A stretch of 64,000 nucleotides of DNA from Parasponia andersonii (lineage: Eukaryota; Streptophyta; Magnoliopsida; Rosales; Cannabaceae): NCBI GenBank assembly GCA_002914805.1, contig JXTB01000020.1, positions 1,485,200-1,549,199 on the forward strand. Direction: 5' to 3'. A program made the position numbers and the translations under genes. A model generated the notes under the pieces. That model was not told the DNA's origin, made no database searches, and worked only from the letters and a program-made list of their open reading frames with translations. Shown here piece after piece: positions 35,578 through 48,296 of this stretch (its first letter is position 1; each line of letters opens with the position of its first letter).

Positions 35578-38481
35578 TATTACGCCCCCTAGCTTAACTA
35601 CATGACTATGTAGGTTACACTAGGAAGCATTACTCTTTTATAAATCATAACTTTGGTTTTATTCAAAAATTTGGGACAATTTATACTTTTTAAACTCTAA
35701 AACAAAAGAACCTGGGTGGCATTACTTTTTGAAAGTGTCTTTATAAACTGTAAACCAAAAAGTTCTTATCCATTTATCTTGCCATCTGCGGAAATATTTA
35801 CGTCAAACCAAAATATCAAAATACAAAAAAAACATCACCTACAAGTCAAGTTCGTCTATATCTTTATGATCATGGCGATAAGAAAGCGTGCTAACTAACC
35901 GGCAACTCTATACATCATATATCTCATCACCTGCATCACAGGAACTAAATGAACTAATGCTCAGTAAAGAAATATCATACATGCTCGTGAACATTTTTCA
36001 TGCACAAACTTAATTGAAATTTCCATTGTACTCTTTCTTCCATAATTTTTCATTTTGATGCACTTTTCTTAGAAAACATTTCTTTATAGGGCCTTTGAGT
36101 ACACTAGAAAGTCGCGGTAGTCGGTAGGCCATGCCCACCTATGTGAGAAGGAAATACATGGCCAATGCGAACCATACCTACCCAATGCAGACCGACAAGG
36201 TAATGCACCTAATAAATCTCATATTACAATGCTCAGTCTGGGCAGTCGGTAAGCCGTGTCCACCTGTGTGGGAAAGATGCATGTGCAAACTATACTTATC
36301 CAATGCAGACAGGCTAGATAATGTACTTAAAACATATATTGTAAATCAGTACAATGGTACTACATTAAATCCAATGCGTGGAAAACTTCATTTTTTTTGA
36401 AAATCATGTTTAAATGATCATGCCATGCTTATGTTTCCGTAAGCTTTGCAACAATAATATAAAAAATATATAATTGAAATAATACACATAAGCATATAGG
36501 AAAACATCTTGTATCTACTATTATTTTTGTGATGCAGTTAAAATAAATCTTCACTTACCTTGTGTCTACTAGAAAAAATAGTGGAAAGGGTCAGTATCCT
36601 CTGTGACAAGGGTGTGGAAGACCTGATGTCAATTTTATTACTAAAATTATCACTACAATGGAAAATGCTTAAAGAAAATAAGCACAAGACTGAATCATAA
36701 CTTTTACAAAAGAAGGAACCCTAATCACAAAATGAACCACACTGTCATCTACTTTCATAAAAAAAACTAGTCTATTTGCTTCTAAATGGTACCATTTGAT
36801 TCTAAAAATATTTGGACATCACCTCAATTATTTTTAGGACATCCCCACATGATTAAAATCATGGTTTAAGACCTGTAACAACAATCAATAAGTGAATTCC
36901 CACATATATAACTCAAAGAAGATCATTTAGAGCAACCTAGGTACAGTTGAATTCCTTTTATTTTAGACAAAGTTTAAAACCAATTTTACACTTTTTTATT
37001 GTCACAAACATCAACAAAACAAATATATTTACATCATGGGATCAACAAAATATACATTTCAATTTTATAAAATCAGATTACAAGTATAGGCAACTTATTC
37101 TAATAATGGAAACACTTGAATCCACAAGTAGCAAACTTTGGGGCTTTAAGACTAACTTTAATCTTCCACTTAAATTCTGTATTTTCAGCCATATATAAGG
37201 TTTCCTTAGACCTTAATTCATCAAATAAAAACTTTAATTTAAGAGCTAAAGCAATAGAAATAAATTACCAATTCTAAATTCTACAAAAAGCTCACTTTGA
37301 CTAATTTGAACTTTTGTTCAAGCTCTTGTCTTCTACTTCTACAAAACTGCTTTCTAAGGCTTTGAAATTGATTTTAGGACTCAAGAGGACCTAGAGGAAA
37401 TATTACTTAAGTAGTATCAAGTGAAAAATTGAGTTAACAAAACAAAACCTAGGAATGAACTAGAAGAATTACCTTGACTAGTTTGGAACTATCTTGCTTT
37501 CTTGAGCTCTAAATTGAGTTCTGCTACTTAGAAACTCTTGGATATGGATAAGGAGAGTTGAGAGAAGTATAAAAAGTGGCTGGAGTGGTTCAAGTCATGA
37601 CTGGGGAGGAATAGGAAAGAAATGACCAGATTTGGTCAAAAATCAATACTTAAAGGCTAAGAATGGTATAACTTTAATTCTAAGGGGTATTTTGCACCTT
37701 ACTTTCTATGTGTCCAGCTCTAAAACATCCTTAGCATACTCACCATATTGTTGGTCAATCCTATACACTCAAGTGTAGACCAAAATGATGAAACCTAGCT
37801 TAGAAGTGAAATCTAGTCATACTTTGACTTATAATCCTATATGGCTAATCTTATTGTAATTTGGTAGAACCTAGCCCCATAACCAATCATTAAACATAAA
37901 AATAAAGTCAATTAGACTCTAATTGATGATGCAAATATAGTATAATTGCCCAATTAATAGAATGCACAAAGATAACATTACGCGATTAAGCTGAATCTAA
38001 GCTAGCTTAGTGTAATTAAACACAATTCAGTATAGTGACTACCACCTCGTGCTTACCTTGAACGAAAATTTTTGAAAATTCTAGAAATGAGTCCTAAACA
38101 TTAAATTAAAGCTATTTGACGTGCTAAATGCACAGTAAATTTGGCTCTGATAAGCTTGAAAAATGCATTTTACCCAAAAACTACTATTCGACCAAGTTAT
38201 CAACAGACATAGTTTTTTAATGCACGTGCATATAGTATTATAATTCATGAATGTATTCTTTGTTTTTTCATACACCAAGCTCTCTCTTTGAGGGTACTAA
38301 GCCTTTACACTATATGGGAAAACTTCGACAACCATTAGTATAATAATACATATTGAAAGCACTTAATGATCAAAATGAGCAATTTATCATAAAATTGACA
38401 CTAGTTTCATGATATGTCTATTATATAATATGAACATGTTATTATTGGCTTATTATGTATGTGAGAATCTTGGGTATTACA
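35578..38481 (-). repeat. 3' LTR of the minus-strand chromovirus
   Basis: It is colinear with 39,361-42,272 over its whole length. Both copies contain a doubled segment of about 125 bp around GTCGGTARGCCRTGYCCACC (36,117 and 36,243 here; 39,902 and 40,026 in the other LTR). The duplication therefore predates insertion. Confidence 0.85.
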
Positions 38482-39360
38482 ATCCTTCTCTCCTTGTTAA
38501 ATTTTATCCTCGACATTTGCTTACCCAAATAAGTGAGGATACTTTGTTTTCATCTCTCCGTCTCTCTCTCATGTGGCCTCTTCTACTTCATAGTTCCTCC
38601 ATAGTACTTTACCAAAGGGATCTTCTTATTTCTAAGCTCCTTCTCTTTTCTATCCAAAATCTCCATTGATTCTTCTTCATAACTCACATCTTGGCTCAAC
38701 TCCAATGGCTCGTAACTCAAAACATATAAAGAGTTTGGAACATATCTTCTTAACATAGAGACGTGAAATATATTGTGCATGTTTGACAGTAAGGGTGGTA
38801 ATGCAAGTCTATAGGCAACATCTCCAATTTTTTCAAGTATCTCAAATGGGCCTATATATCTGGTACTAAGTTTCCCTTTCTTCCCAAATCTCATGATTCC
38901 TTTCATGGGAGCAACCTTAAAAGATACTTTATCCCCAACATCAAATATGACCTCTCTCCTTCTAGGATCAGCATAATGCTTCTATCTATTCTGAATAGCT
39001 AATAATCGTTTATGAATCTTTTCTACTGCTTCAGTTGTTTCTCTTACCAATTCTTGACCAAGAAATTTCCTTTCTCCCATCTCATCCCAGTGAATTGGAG
39101 ATCTACATTTTCTTCCATACAAATACTTCATATAGAGGTATTTCAATTGAAGTTTGATAACTATTATTGTTGGCAAATTCTACCAACGGCAAGTACTTGT
39201 TCCAAGATCCATGAAAATCTAACACACAATCTCTAAGCATATCCTCAAGAGTCTGTATGGTTCTCTCTGATTGTCTATCTGTTTGACAATGAAAAGCTGT
39301 ACTGAATGCCAGTTTTGTACCCATAGCCTCCTGAACCCTCTTCTAGAATTTTGAAACAAC
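38482..39360 (-). pseudogene. Integrase C-terminus and chromodomain remains
   Basis: Minus-strand products include KLAFSTAFHCQTDRQSERTI (integrase core C-terminal part), WNKYLPLVEFANNNSYQTSI, then LSTRYIGPFEILEKIGDVAY, LLSNMHNIFHVSMLRRYVP and chromodomain remains (EEATWE-like, near 38,580). This order is typical of a chromovirus pol C-terminus. It is a broken fossil; gag, protease, reverse transcriptase and RNase H are not present. Confidence 0.85.
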
Positions 39361-42272
39361 TGCCACCCCCTGGCATAACTATATAATTATGTAGGTTAAA
39401 CTAGGAAGTATTACTCTTTTATAAACCATAACTTTAGTTTTGTTCAAAAATTTAGGGCAATTTATACTTTTTAAACTCTAACACAAAAGAACCTACGTGG
39501 CATTACTTTCTAAAAGTATCTTTATAAACTATATAACCAAAAAGTTCTTATCCATTTATCTTGCCATCGACAGTGATATTTATATCAAACCAAAATATCA
39601 AAACGCAAAAAAAAATATCGCCCACAAGTCAAACTCGTGTACATTTGTATGATCATGGCGACAAGAAAGCATACTAGCTAACCGGCAAATCTATACATCA
39701 TATATCTCATCAATTGTATCACAGGAACTAAATGAGCTAATGCTCAGTAAGTAAAGATCATGCATACTCGTGAATATGTTTCATGCACAAACTTCATTGA
39801 AATTCCCATTGTACTCTTTCTTCCATAACTTTTCATTTTGATGCACTTTTCTTAGAAAACATTTCTTTATAGGGCCCTGGAGTACACTACAAAGTCGCAG
39901 TAGTCGGTAGGCCATGCCCACCTATGCGGGAAGAAAACACATGACCAATGCGAACCATATCTACCCAACACAGACCGACTAGGTAATGCACCTAATAAAT
40001 CTCATAGTACAATGCTCAGTCCCGGCAGTCAGTAAGCCATGCCCACCTATGCAGAAGGATGCCTGTGTAAACCATACTTATCCAACGTAGATAGACTAGA
40101 CAATGTACTTAAAATATAGCTTGTAAAATCAGTACAATGGTACTACTTTAAATCCAATGCGTGGAAAACTTCATTTATTTGAAAATCATGCTTAAATGAT
40201 CATGCCATGCTTATGTTTCCGTAAGTTTTGCAACAACAATATAAATAACATATAATCAAAATAATACACATAATCATGTAGGAAAACATCTTGTATCTAC
40301 TATTATTCTTATGATGTAGTTAAAATAAATCTTCACTTACCTTGTGTCTGCTAGAAAAAATAGTGGAAAGGGTCAGTATCCTCTGTGACAAGGGTGTGGA
40401 GGACCTGATGTCAATTTCATTACTAAAATTATCACTACAATGTAAAATGCTTAAAGAAAACAAGTACAAGACTGAATTATAACTTTTACAAAAGAAGGAA
40501 CCCTAATCACAAAATGAACCAAAATGTCATCTACTTTCATAAAAACTAGTATATTTGCTTCTAAATAGTACCATTTGATTCTAAAATTATTTGAACAACA
40601 CCTCTATTATTTTTAGGACATCCCCACATGATTAAAATCATGGTTTAAGACCTGTAATAATAATCAACAAGCCAATTCCCACATATATAACTCAAAGAGG
40701 ATCATTTAGAGCAGCCTAGGTACACTTCAATTTCGTTCATTTTAGACAAAGTTTAAAACAAATTTTACACTTTTCTATTATCACAAACAGCAACAAAAAA
40801 AATATATTTACATCATGGGATTAACAAAATATACATTTCAATTTTATAAAATCAGATTACAAATATGGGCAACTTATTCTAACAATGGAAATACTTAAAT
40901 ACACTTGAATTCACAAGTAGCAAACTTTGGGGCTTTAAGACTAACTTTAATCCTCCACTTAAATTCTGTATTTCCAGCCATATGTAAGGTTTCCTTAGAC
41001 CTTAATTCATCAAATAAAAGCTTTAATTTAAGAGTTAAAGCAATAGAAATAAATTACCAATTCTAAATTCCACAAAAAGCTCACTTTGACTAATTTGAAC
41101 TTTTGTTCAAGCTCTTGTCTTCTACTTCCACAAAACTGCTTTCTAAGGCTTTGAAATTGATCTTAGGACTCAAAAGGACCTAGAGGAAATATTACTTAAG
41201 TAGTATCAAGTGAAAAATTGAGTTAACAAAACAAAACCTAGGAATGAACTAGAAGAATTACCTTGACTAGTTTGGAACTATCTTGCTTTCTTGAGCTCTA
41301 AATTGAGTTCTGCTATGTAGAAACTCTTGGATATGGATAAAGGGAGTTGAGAGAAGTATAAAAAGTGGCTGGAGTGGTTCAAGTCGTGGCTGGGAAGGAA
41401 TAGGAAAGAAATGACAAGATTTGGTCAAAAATCAATACTTAAAGGCTAAGAATGGCATAACTTAAATTCTAAGGGGTATTTTGCACCTTACTTTCTATGT
41501 GTCCAACTCTAAAACATCCTTAGCATACTCACCACATTGTTGGTCAATCCTATACACTCAAGTGTAGACCAAAATGGTGAAACCTAGCTTAGAAGTGAAA
41601 TCTAGACATACTTTGACTTATAATCCTATATGGCTAATTTTATTGTAATTTGGTAGAACCTAGCCCCATAACCAATCATTAAACATAAAAATAAAGTCAA
41701 TTAGACTCTAATTGATGATGCAAACATAGTATAATTGCCCAATTAATAGAATGCACAAAGATGGCATTACACGATTAAGCTGAATCTAAGCTAGCTTAGT
41801 GTAATTAAAAACAGTTCAGTACAGTGACTACCACCTTGTGCTTACCTAGAACGAACATTTTTGAAAATGCTCGAAATGAGTCCTAAACATTAAATTAAAG
41901 CTATTTGACATACTAAATGCACAGTGAATTTGGCTCTGAAAAGCGTGAAAAATGTATTTTACCGAAAAACTACTATTTGACCAAGTTATTAACAGACATG
42001 GTTTTTTAACGCACGTGCATATAGTATTATTATTCATGAATGTATTATTTATTTTTTTCACATACCAAGCTCTCTTTCTAAGGGTACTGAGCCTTTACAC
42101 TGCATAAGAATACTTCAACAACCATTAGTATAATAATACATATTGAAAGCACTTAACGATCAAAATGAGCAATTTATCATAAAATTGACACTAGTTTCAT
42201 GATATGTCTACTATATAATGTGAATATGTTTATTATTGGCTTATTATATATGTGAAAATCTTGGACATTATA
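39361..42272 (-). repeat. 5' LTR of the minus-strand chromovirus
   Basis: It starts TGCCACCCCC on the + strand and ends GGACATTATA, matching the other copy apart from scattered changes. The integrase remains begin almost directly beside it, without a visible primer-binding site. Confidence 0.85.
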
Positions 42273-42783
42273 TAATAAGAGTTTGAAAATGGAAAAAATT
42301 AGACTTAAAATCATATATGATATGAAAAATAGACAAGAGTAGACACAAAAATAATATAATAAGAAACAAATACGATTAGGAATAGAAATATCGTAGTACC
42401 TAAAATGGGTAAAATTAGTATGAAAATAGCTTAATATCGAAAATGAGCATGATTAGGCATGAAAATATCACAATATCGGAAATGAGCAAGATTAGGTATT
42501 TAAAATAGTACAATACTAGAAACAGGCACGATCAGATATGATAATAGCATAATGTCGAAAATGGGAATAATTAGGCATAAAAATAGACAAGCACGATAAT
42601 GACACATTAACAACACGAAATTGGGCACTGGCACGAGCAAGGCACAGACACGTAACGGGCTAAGTATGACACGACACAATTACTAATCATCTCTGGTCTA
42701 TCAGGGCACGATGCATGGATGTGCTACAACTAAATATGCTTAGGTTTGCACAACACAACCCAATTAACATCTCTACTTATTAT

Positions 42784-44183
42784 ATAAATCTCTAAAAATA
42801 TATATATTTATGTTTTTTTTTTATATCTAAGCTAATAAACTAATGTAGTAATTAATGTTTAGTGTGAAATTTCTTTAAAATTAAAAGATAATGTTAGATA
42901 TGATTTAAGTTATACATTCATTTTAAGACTTGAGAGTATTTTGATCAAGATAAAATTAATTTCAATCCATTCAATAGTCAACCAAGCATAATAATGTACA
43001 TTACATAATTACATAGCATTTCTATTCTATTTTATTCTTATTACAATTTCTATTCCATTACTGCAACTAAACGAGCACTCAATAGGTATTTGGCTTTATT
43101 TATACACGTAGCATGATTTGGTATATACATATATTATAAAAAAAAAAGATAGTAAATAAGTACCACTCAACTACTAATAAGAACAACTCTATTGAGAAAC
43201 TAAAAGGCACACTCAAAATACATGAACTAGACCAACAAGGTTGGGTATCTACTCTAGCTTATAAGCTTATTTAGTCATCTCAATCATTACCTACAATACA
43301 AAATGAGCTAAAACTTAGTAAGTAAAGTGATGTATAAAATGCTATTCAATAACATGCATGTACTAAATACATGATCATACTTTCGTAAACTCTTTGCTAT
43401 AAATTATTCTCTTTTGGCCTTTAGTCTTGTGCACACTGCCTATTTCAACACTGCACCTATTGGACTTACTCAAATGATAATATCTCATGGGCTATCCTCC
43501 AACCAATCAATACTATAGTGGGGCTGATAAATTATCTTATTCCGTGGTTACCCTGTCGAACTTAAGAAATAAGTTTGCCTCTCACTATAATATACTCTAT
43601 AAATGATGTAGAGGAGGGAAACTATGGCAAATTTTGAGTGATCCTAACTGACCTACTGCTACTCAGATCGTAACTGTAGGCCCTATCTAATACTAAAAAC
43701 TATTATCTATATTGCATGCATCCACAAAATAGTAGTACATCCTTGAAAAATTATTTTCTCCGACTTTTCTTTAATAAAAGCTTTACACAACAATATTAAG
43801 ATATTTCGAAAACGTCTTACTCTACTTTAACTTTTCTATAAAACATGCATCGCCTCGTGATGCAAATAATAATATCTCACTATATATGACAAGTACGTAT
43901 CCTGATAATGAAACACTTATGGTCATGCTCATAATAGCAATAGAAATATAGTAGACTCACATATAGCACATAATTTTCATGTCGCAAGTCCGAGCTTCTT
44001 AAATTTTTGTTTATAAAATACTCTTTGCTCAAATTAAGGCACCCCGAATATTTAACCAATATTCTTTTAATCACTACTCGTGTGATGCTAAAAGAAATTC
44101 TATACTAAGTTCAGCTTGACAATACACTAGTTTTATTATGCATGCATAAATATGCACATAAATATATTTATATATATATATAT
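42784..44183. other. Unassigned DNA with LTR-like fragments
   Basis: No gene is visible. From about 43,310 to 43,700 the sequence (TAAACTTAGTAAGTAAAG-type start, CACTGCACCTATTGG, GTGGTTACCCTGTCG) resembles the minus-strand middle part of chromovirus-type LTRs. Ends and partners were not found. Confidence 0.35.
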
Positions 44184-44422
44184 GGTTGCCAATCCAATAG
44201 GTATTTTTTTATTTTATCTATGGGTAGGTATTTTTTTTTTAGCCGTTGGATCACCATTAGATGGTGATCCAATGGCTATAATGAAGTGTATGAAAAGACG
44301 TGCATTATTAATGTTCTTTCTCTTTCTTACTTTTTATAATAAAAAAATATATATGCTAAATTTTCATTGGCCAAATTGATACCTATGCATAGGTAAAAAA
44401 AAAAATACCTACAGGATTGGTG

Positions 44423-44425
<3 letters not shown>
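44184..44425. mobile_element. MITE with TA-flanked inverted ends and inner palindrome
   Basis: The left end GGTTGCCAATCCAATAGGTA and the complement of the right end GGGCACCAATCCTGTAGGTA form inverted repeats of about 27 bp. The element is 242 bp and is set in TA repeats. A near-perfect palindrome with 17-bp arms and a TAG loop lies at 44,241-44,277 (AGCCGTTGGATCACCAT and its mirror). No coding potential is seen. Confidence 0.7.

Positions 44426-44477
<52 letters not shown>
44426..44477. repeat. TA microsatellite
   Basis: About 25 TA units follow the MITE. A shorter run (44,168-44,183) precedes it, which fits insertion into, or expansion of, a TA target. Confidence 0.85.
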
Positions 44478-44480
<3 letters not shown>

Positions 44481-46039
44481 CACCAAAGCAAAATAATATT
44501 AAACACCAATCAATTAACCCTTCAACCTCAAGTTTCTCAACTCACAATTCGTAATTCAATCTACTGTAAATAAACATCACCAAAATATTAATTATCTGCA
44601 CTTCATTTTTTTTTTTTTTTTGGCTTTTGTTAGGAAAACCCTCTTCAAGATACCAAAATAATTTCATAAGTACAGTGCTTCTAGAAACTAGAGTCTTCTT
44701 CCATTAATATTCACAATTAAGGAAGTAGTATGTGTACTAACAATTAGTACTGCTCAATTCACACGATGAAATATCCAGATCAACGAATTTACCTAAGCAA
44801 ACTAAAACAATAATTACTCAAAACAAAAGCTTTATAAATGTACGTGGTACACCACTGATTCAGCCACATAAAACAAAAAGGGAATTTCCAAACAGTTGTA
44901 TACATAAAGCTCCTGAATTGACTACACAAAAATCTACCGTATAAACTTATAGATACAAGCACATACTTATATATAACTAGAGAGAGAACATTAAACAAAA
45001 AAAGTTCAAACTCGTTACACTACACAATAACCGAGACAATTCATATACAACATAAACTAGACAATTCGTAGAACCTCTCATATGTGACCAGATTATATAC
45101 ACAAATATATGTATATAACTCTAACTTACTCAAAAAATTAATTATGAATACCTTCCGAGTTCTTTATACTTATGAAAATTTGTATTTGAACTGACTCTTT
45201 CTCCAAAGTTATGATCGGAATTGTGTGCTATAGTGGAGAAGAAAATTCAAAAAAGGCTGATGAGATATGAAAAGCTCTCTGGTCATGAAATCGAAATGTT
45301 ACAACTACTAAAAGAATAACTAAATATATATACATATATACATATATTTGTTTCAAGAAGTTACCGACTTTAACTAAGTTGGTTATTCCCGGTCTTTACA
45401 TTTGTCAATGTATCATACCAATAATATAATACTTAGTACCAATCAGATATATAAATGTCTTAACATAAATGCACGATGTACATGTTGAAGAAATGCATGC
45501 ATAAAGAAACTCTAAAACTCAACCACTGTATAAAATAATTTAAACCAAATAATGGCTAACCATGCACATAATTTTCTACCTAAGATAAAAGTTATTAATA
45601 ATCAAAAAAATTATTAACTCGCGTAATCATATTAGAGTTATTGACTAAATATTCGTTACACTTGTACCCACGAAAGTATCCGAATATTTCATTGGATACT
45701 TACTTAGATAATAAAGGTTAACAAACTCAGAACGACATGCATATATCACAATATTAAATATGATGCCATTATTGCTCTTAAACTTTGTAAGGAGCTGGAT
45801 GTTACACATGTGTCTTGTATTTTGATACTCCATTTTTAATTGGCTCTTTAACTTTGTGAGGAGCTGGATGTTATACATATGGTCTTGTATTTTGATACTC
45901 CATTTTTAAGTTTGGATCTTGAAATTAATCCAATTAAGTTCTTCTTGAAGATTTACTTTCTTAAACTTAATGCATGTTTTTTTTTAAACTTTATAGCTAC
46001 CCACTCAAGTCAAACATGAGAAACTAAAAATTAAAATTG
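44478..46039. other. AT-rich unassigned DNA
   Basis: No gene or clear element is visible. There are poly-T runs near 44,608 and a 69-bp tandem repeat at 45,774-45,911. Confidence 0.5.
45774..45911. repeat. Tandem duplication, 69-bp unit
   Basis: Two adjacent copies begin GCTCTTWAACTTTG and share GGAGCTGGATGTTA and GTCTTGTATTTTGATACTCC. About 6-7 differences separate them. Confidence 0.8.
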
Positions 46040-46050
46040 AAAGCCACATT

Positions 46051-46154
46051 TTCTTTTTTTGATATTACAAATTTGTGGGGAGGGGGAGGAGGGTGGGATT
46101 TTGAACCCCAGGTCTCTTGGTCTAATAAGAGAGTTTTGGCCACACAAGCTATTA
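46051..46154 (-). mobile_element. tRNA-derived SINE
   Basis: On the minus strand the sequence starts with TAGCTTGTGTGG (A-box-like), followed about 40 bp later by GGGGTTCAAAATCCC, a B box with complementary T-arm stems. It ends in an A-rich tail (ATCAAAAAAAGAA). A perfect 11-bp duplication AAAGCCACATT flanks it (46,040-46,050 and 46,155-46,165), the hallmark of LINE-driven insertion. At about 104 bp it is short, so it may be 5'-intact with little non-tRNA body. I do not recognise the family. Confidence 0.65.
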
Positions 46155-47260
46155 AAAGCCACATTGGTAACATATAAACATATAAAACCCTAGAGAGAGA
46201 AGAATCAAGGAGAATTGGAGAGCTTGGACACCGAGAATTTTTCACCTCCATCATCTAGCATTCTTCTTCTCCTTTTCTTTTTCTCTTTGTTTTTGTTTAT
46301 CTAACATGATGAATTTGTTAATTAATTTTGTATGCTTGCTAGATTAGGTCCTAGTTTTGTTAACGGTGATTCAAGACTTAAGACTTGAATATTATGTAAT
46401 TTTCCAGTTATTTATTATTTTATTGAAATCGTTTATGTTCTTCTATGCTTACATGCTTATGGGTTTTATCTTGAGTTTTTTGGGTGCTTCAGTAAATAGC
46501 ACAGTTTGGTTGCAAACATTTACCTCTCTAAAATTTTATTTACTTGAGAAAAATCAATACAAAAAGTTACTTAAATCAAGATTCGCTTAAATTAAAAAAT
46601 ATTTTAAGTGTTAATCAATCTTGAGCAATGCGAAACACAATCCATAAATAGATAAAATATCCTCATAATTATTTGAAACGCCCACTTACATCTATTTGGA
46701 CATAATTCTAATACATGGACTAAATACAAATTGCAAAAACTAAAAGGAATTAACCAATCAAAAGCAGTCAAAAAGAGTACACAAATCTTTTGGATGTTCT
46801 CAACAAAGCTATACTGTCATCTAAAATGTCCTTGACATCTGTGATAGGTTTACTAAAGAGCAATAGAAATCATTATTGAGTACTTTAAATGTGTTTATGA
46901 TTTGATCAATTTATCAATTTTACTTTGTTGGTTTCTTTCTCATTTTGTTTTTAATGATATATTTATATTTTGTAGGTATTTTGGAGGGAAAAGAATTAAA
47001 AGAAGTGAAATTGGGTCGAAAAAGTGCTAAAAACACAATACTAAAAAAATAGGCAGCAAGCTTTAGCTAGGGAATTGGATTCTGAAGCTAAAGCATTCGA
47101 GCTCGTGATAATGGACTAGCTCTTTGGAAGAAAAATATTAAAAAAGAAAAAAGAAAAAAGAAAATTAGAATCTCAGTGCTGGGGCTTCGGATTCTGAAGC
47201 CGCGACACTAGACAATTGTACAACCACCAACAGGTTTTGAGTATTTTACGAATATAGACT
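46155..47260 (+). repeat. Athila-like LTR fragments
   Basis: 46,190-46,490 (GAATTGGAGAGCTTGG, TTGCTAGATTAGGTCCTAG, TTTTATTGAAATYGTTTATG) matches 59,430-59,720 in order. 46,900-47,220 (CAGTGCTGGGGCTTCGGATT, doubled as TTGGATTCTGAAGC) resembles the U3 text of the LTR at 4,082-5,486. The pieces are not in LTR order here, so this is a rearranged or composite remnant. Confidence 0.45.
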
Positions 47261-48296
47261 CCAGAATTGTATGATATCATTCCAAACTACCCCTAAAATA
47301 AAATTTCTAGACCGAAGTACATCACAATATTTTAAATTTAAAAATATTTTAGAAACCCTCAGTATTCCCGTAAAAATGATTATCTTTGTAAACTCTTAAT
47401 AAGATAATTAAATAAAGACAAACTTCACCAAACAAATTACTTGTCATTTTTCATAACCCACAATTTAAGTTGGAATATAACAAAATATATATTTTAAGAA
47501 AAAGATAAATAATTGAATTGAATGAATAAATCCAAAACTAATAAATTGATCCAAATCATAGTCTACATGACTTATCAACAATCTAATACAAAATCTAATA
47601 CAAAAGGAAAGAAAAGGAAACTAAAGTTAAATACCTAGATCAGTAAATACTAACTAAGCCATATAAAGAATCAACACTGTTGGAATCCTAAGCTTGATCC
47701 AAATAATGGCCACAAACAATAACTGTCAGAGAAAATAGGGTGAGCAAAACTTACCAAGTACATATTTTTCTCTGTTCTTTGCAAACAGTGATAGTTTAAA
47801 AAATCCTTGCATGATTGCTTTTGTGCAAATTTTAAATAAAGAATGTTATAAAAATATTTCATTTTAAAATATTTTATCCACTAATTCCTGCCCCAGAAGA
47901 AAATTTTTTCCCATTTGAGAAAATTCGGCTCTTTAATCCTGAACCCAAAACAATGTATAATAGGAATCCTGATACGTCCTTAGTTTCCATGGAACCACAA
48001 ATTAACAAAGTGAACAGAATAGGTAATAAGCACGCATACACTTACACATATAAATTTATATATATTTTATATATTCTCGCCTATTGTTTGCCAATACTCA
48101 GTCTATGACGAAAATATTCTGAGCAGTTTTAGGGGGTCTCATCCAAGGAAAACGACCATCGGCCACCCTCCTGTTAACTGTGACTTATCTGGGCACCTAC
48201 ACCATGCCAACTTTATCATAATAATATAAAATTAAAACACCAATCATGCAGACTTTATCATAATAAAGTAATTATTGTGCGGTCTAAAAACCTATA
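47261..48296 (-). repeat. Chromovirus-type LTR fragment
   Basis: The region contains the CTTACCAAGTACATA step (47,750), a CAGTCTATGACGAAAATATT stretch and GGCCACCCTCCTGTTAACTG / GGGCACCTACACCATGCC (48,155-48,211). These resemble the minus-strand middle of chromovirus LTRs. The TTTATCATAATAA text occurs twice (48,211 and 48,255). It is cut at its right by the Tat element. Confidence 0.4.

Larger units (their letters stand above)
35578..42272 (-). mobile_element. Chromovirus (Ty3/gypsy), mostly LTRs, broken
   Basis: Two long direct repeats (35,578-38,481 and 39,361-42,272, about 2.9 kb each) flank an internal part of only about 0.9 kb. On the minus strand the LTR begins TGTAATACCC. A purine tract (AACAAGGAGAGAAGGAT on the minus strand) lies at the 3' LTR side. 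Flanks are CAATA (35,573-35,577) and TAATA (42,273-42,277), a 5-bp duplication with one mismatch. The only coding remains are the integrase C-terminus and chromodomain. LTR divergence by eye is about 6-7%, so it is younger than the chromovirus at 10,527. It inserted into the hAT element. Confidence 0.85.
34758..42775. mobile_element. Non-autonomous hAT transposon split by a chromovirus
   Basis: The left end reads TAGTGGTGTTAAAACAGGTT and the complement of the right end reads TAGAGATGTTAATTGGGTTG. These are matching inverted ends of a plant hAT type. A perfect 8-bp target duplication CTTATTAT lies at 34,750-34,757 and 42,776-42,783, diagnostic of hAT. Subterminal GGCACGACA / ATGACACGA motifs occur on both sides (34,796-34,930 and 42,590-42,680). 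Without the inserted chromovirus the element is about 1.3 kb. No transposase frame is seen, so it relied on a partner. Confidence 0.85.

Noticed and set aside
36131-36400. 89-codon frame with CPPVWERCMC
   Set aside because: Lies inside the LTR of the minus-strand chromovirus, in its doubled 125-bp segment; not a gene.
46060-46150. Possible tRNA gene (B box and T arm on the minus strand)
   Set aside because: No cloverleaf with acceptor stem could be drawn; the A-rich tail and 11-bp duplications fit a SINE.
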